Shown here: positions 63,125 through 64,000 of the stretch, in pieces
How positions within the stretch are numbered: the first letter of the stretch is position 1
Layout of the letters: the number at the start of each line of letters is the position of its first letter
Assembly: GCA_964537925.1 (NCBI GenBank)
Contig: CAZICV010000004.1
Span: 124,001 to 188,000, forward strand
Direction of reading: 5' to 3'
From: SLDF01 sp964537925
Lineage (GTDB): Bacteria; Bacteroidota; Bacteroidia; Chitinophagales; Saprospiraceae
Length of the DNA: 64,000 bases
Program-made: the position numbers and the translations under genes
Notes under the pieces: model-generated
The model's database searches: none
Told to the model about the DNA's origin: nothing
The model's input: the letters and a program-made list of their open reading frames with translations, nothing else

Positions 63125-63155
63125 GCGTATCTTAATAGGATAAGCCCCGTTGAAA
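63125..63155 (+). repeat. R3 repeat, copy K
   Basis: GCGTATCTTAATAGGATAAG then CCCCGTTGAAA; the handle is CGTTGAAA. Confidence 0.75.
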
Positions 63156-63333
63156 TAACGTCGTACAAGCCCCCAAGAGCAAAAACCACAGATTTCTACG
63201 CTGGAAAATCGCCGCACCTGCAAAATATCTCCCGACCGACCGACGCTATATACCCGGCTCCGGCCTGGTAAAGCGCCTGATCAGATCCGCGCAGGAATTT
63301 TATACGGAGGAGCCGGAATAAATATACCCCGAC

Positions 63334-64000
63334 ATGCCCCTCTCCACCGCCATCGACCGGCTCCACGCGCGATCCAGGAACAACCGCTGGATGCGTTACT
63401 TCACCACATTCGTACGCGTGGCGCTGGCCGCAGGGTTCCTGCCCTCGGGATTTGTCAAGATCACCGGGGAGCGATTCACCGCGCTCTCCTCCCAGCACCC
63501 GATGGGCCAATACCTGGATGCGCTCTTTGCCACCGGTTACTATTACACTTTCATCGGCGTCCTGCAGGTCACAGCGGCCATACTGCTGCTCATCCCGCGT
63601 ACTGCGACACTCGGCGCTGTGATCTATTTCCCGATCATCGTCAATATCTGTGTACTGTCGCTGGCTGTCCGGTTTGACGGGTCGCTGCTCTCCTCCCCTT
63701 TCATGGTACTGGCGAATATCTACCTGCTATGCTGGGACTACCACAAGTGGAAACTGATCCTGCCCTTCAATAATGAAGCTGCAGTGGAGGCTCTGCCCAC
63801 TTCGGAAGGACTGAGCAACCGCTTCCCGATCCGGTTCTTCGCCGGGGCATTTGCGACGATCCTACTCGTTGCTTTTTCCATCCACGCTGCTTACAATATG
63901 CGCTCCCGCAATACCCTGCCCGAGTGCCGGGAACATTGTGTCGAAAACAATCGCCCGGCAGCCTGCCAGGACTACTGCGACTGCATCCATGTCCAGGGGC
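63334..64000 (+). CDS. DoxX-like membrane protein, 3' end outside the window
   Basis: Open from ATG 63334 to the right edge (222 codons). Membrane segments include VRVALAAGFLPSGFVKITG, YYYTFIGVLQVTAAILLLIP, ATLGAVIYFPIIVNICVLSLAV and FFAGAFATILLVAFSIHAAY; the VALAAGFLPSGFVKITGERF and GYLD-like part is that of DoxX-type proteins. After the last helix comes a Cys-rich segment (CREHCVENN, CQDYCDC) cut by the edge, an uncommon addition. Confidence 0.75.
   Translation, partial: MPLSTAIDRLHARSRNNRWMRYFTTFVRVALAAGFLPSGFVKITGERFTALSSQHPMGQYLDALFATGYYYTFIGVLQVTAAILLLIPRTATLGAVIYFPIIVNICVLSLAVRFDGSLLSSPFMVLANIYLLCWDYHKWKLILPFNNEAAVEALPTSEGLSNRFPIRFFAGAFATILLVAFSIHAAYNMRSRNTLPECREHCVENNRPAACQDYCDCIHVQG

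Larger units (their letters stand above)
62790..63333. other. repeat-containing intergenic region
   Basis: Contains an R1 start half, an M4 palindrome and R3 copy K, then about 170 bases without features before the last gene. Confidence 0.65.

Noticed and set aside
36105..63155. A true CRISPR array made of R3 repeats
   Set aside because: No two copies are spaced by 30-45 bases; the closest are about 170 bases apart with other repeats between them.

Overview
The window looks like chromosomal DNA of a Bacteroidota bacterium, most likely a Saprospiria/Chitinophagia-type lineage. The reasons are: type IX secretion (T9SS) tail domains on large secreted proteins, SprB-type repeats, a batABCD aerotolerance cluster, Bacteroidota promoters (-7 TAnnTTTG, with TTG about 19-20 bases upstream) in front of several genes, and almost no Shine-Dalgarno sequences. 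The first 35 kb is dense, moderately GC-rich core genome.

Layout. 0-9 kb: the start of radC at the edge; a leftward run xerD - Ig-like lipoprotein - lptB - two small envelope proteins; then rightward mscS-type channel, OmpA-family lipoprotein and a two-DTG aspartic protease with PDZ domain. 9-15 kb: a leftward phenylacetate block (aminotransferase - paaE - TetR regulator - paaABCD) ending in tRNA-Met. Two matching operators sit at or beside the -33 boxes of two near-identical promoters, so the aminotransferase appears to belong to the same regulon. 15-17 kb: mgtE with a leader of about 290 bases rich in hairpins. 17-26.6 kb: a tightly overlapping aerotolerance operon (moxR, unknown secreted protein, DUF58, DUF4381-like, two VWA proteins, TPR protein, a short BatD-like protein and a full BatD). 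26.7-33.3 kb: asnS and two T9SS-exported thioredoxin-fold proteins. 33-40 kb: small and housekeeping genes, including an orphan cas6 at 35.2 kb, a GNAT protein, a PLP-dependent racemase and a pirin.

From 36 to 63.2 kb the character changes. Gene groups are separated by mosaics of dispersed repeats. I recognise a CRISPR-repeat-like unit of 31-32 bases (R3, 11 copies, all on the + strand, the complete ones ending in TTGAAA and six in ATTGAAA), a long structured family that occurs in both orientations (named R1 and R2 here) with a covarying hairpin/pseudoknot, and a short palindrome ending in CTCACAGA/TCTGTGAG (M4). The cargo between them includes two lipoprotein plus small-membrane-protein pairs, a truncated RhuM gene, an AT-rich DUF4365 gene, a three-gene cluster (putative TULIP/P47-like protein, propeller-like giant, membrane protein), an AT-rich trio ending in a 48-residue polyproline peptide, a 454-residue unknown, and gene fragments. 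This looks like an accessory region reshaped by recombination at the repeats.

The right end returns to ordinary genes: SDR, DUF2147, DoxX-like, AraC regulator, a T9SS-exported protein and the start of a DoxX-like membrane protein. The most unusual combination is the orphan cas6 near dispersed single repeats that carry a crRNA-like 3' handle; whether Cas6 acts on them is inference.
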